NCBI GenBank assembly: GCA_031264475.1
Contig: JAISEA010000019.1
Span: 1 to 7,026 of the forward strand
DNA length: 7,026 nt
DNA from: Treponema sp.
Lineage (GTDB): Bacteria; Spirochaetota; Spirochaetia; Treponematales; Breznakiellaceae
Direction of reading: 5' to 3'
Each line of letters opens with the position of its first letter. Position 1 is the first letter of the stretch. The position numbers and the translations under genes are program-made. A model generated the notes under the pieces. That model saw nothing but the letters and a program-made list of their open reading frames with translations. It searched no databases and had not been told where the DNA came from. Shown here one piece after another: positions 5,166 to 7,026 of this stretch.

Positions 5166-5944
5166 AAGAAACGCTTATCGCTGTTGACAACGTGAGCAGG
5201 ACTTATCGTGACGCGGACGGTGAACCGCTGGAAGCGTTAAAAGACGTGAGTCTGGATATACGGAAGGGTGAATTTATCACGTTCATCGGTCCTTCTGGCT
5301 GTGGGAAAACGACGTTATTGCGTCTCATAGCCGGGCTTGATCGTCCGCAAAGAGGCAGACTTTCGATTAACGGGAATGAGATAACTGGTCCGAGTGAGAA
5401 AAGAGGTTTTGTCTTTCAACAGCCGACTCTTTTCCCTTGGGCTACGGTCTATGAGAACGTTGCGGTTGGATTGAAGGCGCGCGGCGTCTACAAGGAGAAG
5501 AAGTATTTAATAAAGGATTATACCAGCATGATCGGTTTGGGGGGCTTTGAGAAAGCTTATCCGCATGAAATCTCTGGTGGTATGGCGCAAAGGGTTGCCG
5601 TTGTCCGATCATTGATAAACGAGCCTGAGATTTTGTTGCTTGACGAACCGTTCGGCGCTCTGGATGCTTTCAAACGTATAGAGCTTCAGGATCAATTACT
5701 TGATATTTGGCGCAAGACGCGCGCTACTATGGCAATGGTAACGCATGATGTGGACGAGGCGATTTATATGAGTGAGCGTATCGTTGTTATGACGCCGCGT
5801 CCTGGTCGCATTGCCAGCATGATCGACGTGGACTTATCGGGCGAGAAGAACAGAAATAACGATGATTTCATTGACTTGCGGAAAAATATCTTGAAGATGC
5901 TTCATCTAGCTGTGGACAATCCATTGCCAGAATACACGATATAG
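5162..5944 (+). CDS. NitT/TauT-type ABC transporter ATP-binding protein
   Basis: This cytoplasmic subunit hydrolyses ATP to power the importer. From ATG 5162 it has 260 residues, normal for SsuB/TauB-like ATPases. All nucleotide-binding motifs are intact: Walker A GPSGCGKTT (43-51), Q-loop FQQPTLFPW (85-93), signature ISGGMAQR (137-144), Walker B ILLLDEP (157-163) followed by the D-loop GALD (165-168), and switch His195 in VTHD. The start overlaps the permease stop as ATGA, so the pair is translationally coupled. An in-frame TTG at 5141 would add seven residues but lacks a placed ribosome binding site. The C-terminal tail (about 210-260) is ordinary for the subfamily and carries no extra regulatory domain. 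It is the last gene of the operon; no clear terminator follows in the 49 bases before the dnaJ promoter. Confidence 0.93.
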   Translation: MKETLIAVDNVSRTYRDADGEPLEALKDVSLDIRKGEFITFIGPSGCGKTTLLRLIAGLDRPQRGRLSINGNEITGPSEKRGFVFQQPTLFPWATVYENVAVGLKARGVYKEKKYLIKDYTSMIGLGGFEKAYPHEISGGMAQRVAVVRSLINEPEILLLDEPFGALDAFKRIELQDQLLDIWRKTRATMAMVTHDVDEAIYMSERIVVMTPRPGRIASMIDVDLSGEKNRNNDDFIDLRKNILKMLHLAVDNPLPEYTI

Positions 5945-5993
5945 CCCACCCATGCCCCTGTACTCTAAATCAAGTTTTGGAATCGGCTCGCTA

Positions 5994-6022
5994 TTGACTT
6001 CCTTTGTCCGTATACTTATATT
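5994..6022 (+). promoter_or_regulatory. Predicted sigma70-type promoter of dnaJ
   Basis: TTGACT (5994-5999) and TATATT (6017-6022) are separated by exactly 17 bp, each one base from consensus. The predicted transcription start (about 6029) falls only about 3 bases before the dnaJ ATG. I see no CIRCE-type inverted repeat (TTAGCACTC-N9-GAGTGCTAA) that would indicate HrcA heat-shock control. Confidence 0.6.
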
Positions 6023-6031
6023 ATAGTGATT

Positions 6032-7026
6032 ATGGCAAAGCGTGATTATTATGAAGTCTTGGGCGTACAGAAGAATGCTACAAAAGACGAGATAAAAAAG
6101 GCGTATCGTAAATTGGCGGTGCAGTACCATCCTGATAAAAACCCCGGAAACAAAGAAGCGGAAGAGAAATTTAAAGAAGCTACCGGCGCTTATGAAGTGC
6201 TGGGTGATGACGAAAAGAGAACCGCTTATGACCAATTCGGGTTTTCTGGAGTTGAGGGTATGAATGGGGGGCAGGACTTCTCTCAAGTTTTCCGTGGATT
6301 TGAGGACATCTTCGGTGGAGATTTTTCAGGCTTCTCTAGTTTCTCTGACGTGTTTGATATGTTCACGGGCGGAGGAAGTGGAAGGCGTGGGGGCTCTGGT
6401 GTACGGCAGGGGGAAAACCTCCGCTACGACATGGAAATCCCGTTCAAAGACGCTGTTTTTGGCGCTAAAGTTGAAGTCCAATACACCCACACTGAACTGT
6501 GTGCGTCTTGTAAGGGGAGCGGCTCGGCTAACGGTTCGAGCAAGAAGCCCTGTCCTAATTGCAAAGGTTCTGGTCAAGTGCGGCATAGTCAGGGTTTCTT
6601 TACTATGGCGTCTCCTTGTCCCGCGTGTCGTGGCGAGGGGTATGTCAACGAACATCCTTGCAAGGACTGTAGCGGCACGGGCGCCCAGAAGAAACGCCAG
6701 AAGCTCGCTGTAACTATACCTGCGGGTGTGGAAAACGGTAAAAAAGTCGTCATCCCCAAGCAGGGTAACGTAGGCGCGAATGGAGGTCCGGCGGGCGATC
6801 TTTATGTGTTCATCCACGTCAAGCCCCACGAATACTTCGAGCGTAGCGATCACGATCTCTATTGCGCTGTGCCTATCTCCATAACGCAAGCCGCTCTTGG
6901 CGCGGAAATCCGCGTCCCCACTCTGGACGGCAAGACTATCAAAGTCAAGGTGCCGCCCGGAAGCCAGAATGGAAAGATGCTCCGCATACGCGACGAAGGC
7001 GTTCCTTCTGGCAACTTCTTCGGAGA
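6032..7026 (+). CDS. dnaJ: DnaJ (Hsp40) co-chaperone, 3' end outside the window
   Basis: DnaJ is the cytoplasmic co-chaperone that delivers unfolded clients to DnaK and stimulates its ATPase. The visible 331 residues start [12 protein letters not shown], the canonical DnaJ beginning, which fixes the ATG. Domains in order: J-domain (about 1-70) with the essential HPD at 33-35; a Gly/Phe-rich linker (about 72-125) unusually rich in Ser, Phe and Asp; a zinc-finger domain with four CxxCxGxG modules at C157/C160, C174/C177, C196/C199 and C210/C213; then the client-binding C-terminal domain (from about 224), with the characteristic [17 protein letters not shown]. About 40-50 residues are missing past the window edge. 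There is no purine-rich ribosome binding site before the ATG; only GTGAT at 6026-6030 could pair with the 3' end of 16S rRNA. It is not preceded by dnaK or grpE here. Confidence 0.97.
   Translation, partial: MAKRDYYEVLGVQKNATKDEIKKAYRKLAVQYHPDKNPGNKEAEEKFKEATGAYEVLGDDEKRTAYDQFGFSGVEGMNGGQDFSQVFRGFEDIFGGDFSGFSSFSDVFDMFTGGGSGRRGGSGVRQGENLRYDMEIPFKDAVFGAKVEVQYTHTELCASCKGSGSANGSSKKPCPNCKGSGQVRHSQGFFTMASPCPACRGEGYVNEHPCKDCSGTGAQKKRQKLAVTIPAGVENGKKVVIPKQGNVGANGGPAGDLYVFIHVKPHEYFERSDHDLYCAVPISITQAALGAEIRVPTLDGKTIKVKVPPGSQNGKMLRIRDEGVPSGNFFG

Noticed and set aside
5945..6031. CIRCE heat-shock operator or terminator between the ABC ATPase gene and dnaJ
   Set aside because: I found neither the TTAGCACTC/GAGTGCTAA repeat nor a GC-rich hairpin with a T tract in this stretch.
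6326..6889. Minus-strand open frame (187 codons) opposite dnaJ
   Set aside because: It lies within the zinc-finger and C-terminal coding region of dnaJ and has no recognisable family or placed ribosome binding site; it mirrors codon bias of the true gene.

Overview
The window looks like chromosomal DNA from a spirochaete, most likely Treponema-like. The evidence is indirect. The predicted secretion leader of the cyclase, ending VFASGKKE, is of a style common in treponemal periplasmic proteins, and the DnaJ glycine/phenylalanine linker resembles treponemal DnaJ. An Rnf electron-transport complex next to a NitT/TauT-type importer suits an anaerobic gut or sediment lifestyle. The genus call is an inference from remembered family features, not from a search.

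Layout. (1) Positions 1-1597, minus strand: rnfG (its last residues lie outside the window) and rnfD, overlapping by one base. These are two flavin-carrying subunits of the Rnf ferredoxin:NAD+ oxidoreductase. rnfD has its own sigma70-like promoter at 1621-1649, and no rnfC lies upstream of it. (2) Positions 1650-2143: an AT-rich divergent spacer with no intact gene, but with a possible frameshifted gene remnant on the minus strand. (3) Positions 2144-5944, plus strand: a four-gene operon behind a perfect-consensus promoter (TTGACA, 17 bp, TATAAT) and a perfect 19-bp palindrome just after the predicted transcription start. It encodes a lipoprotein solute-binding protein, an exported cyclase-family metal-dependent hydrolase, an ABC permease with an extra N-terminal membrane region, and an ABC ATPase. 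The 103-bp gap between the first two genes holds three consecutive inverted repeats, one with a 13-bp stem. (4) Positions 5994-7026, plus strand: dnaJ (3' end outside the window), whose predicted promoter sits so close to the ATG that the mRNA would be nearly leaderless.

How the parts may work together. The binding protein, permease and ATPase form a complete NitT/TauT-type importer. The hydrolase sits second in the operon and carries a signal peptide, so it probably acts outside the cytoplasmic membrane on the same compound, either releasing the transported ligand or trimming it before uptake. The substrate cannot be named from sequence. The binding protein has an unusual set of cysteines (C42, H108/C111, C216-C217), and the hydrolase departs from the classical metal-binding motif. 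This hydrolase-importer operon is the best candidate in the window for an undescribed system.
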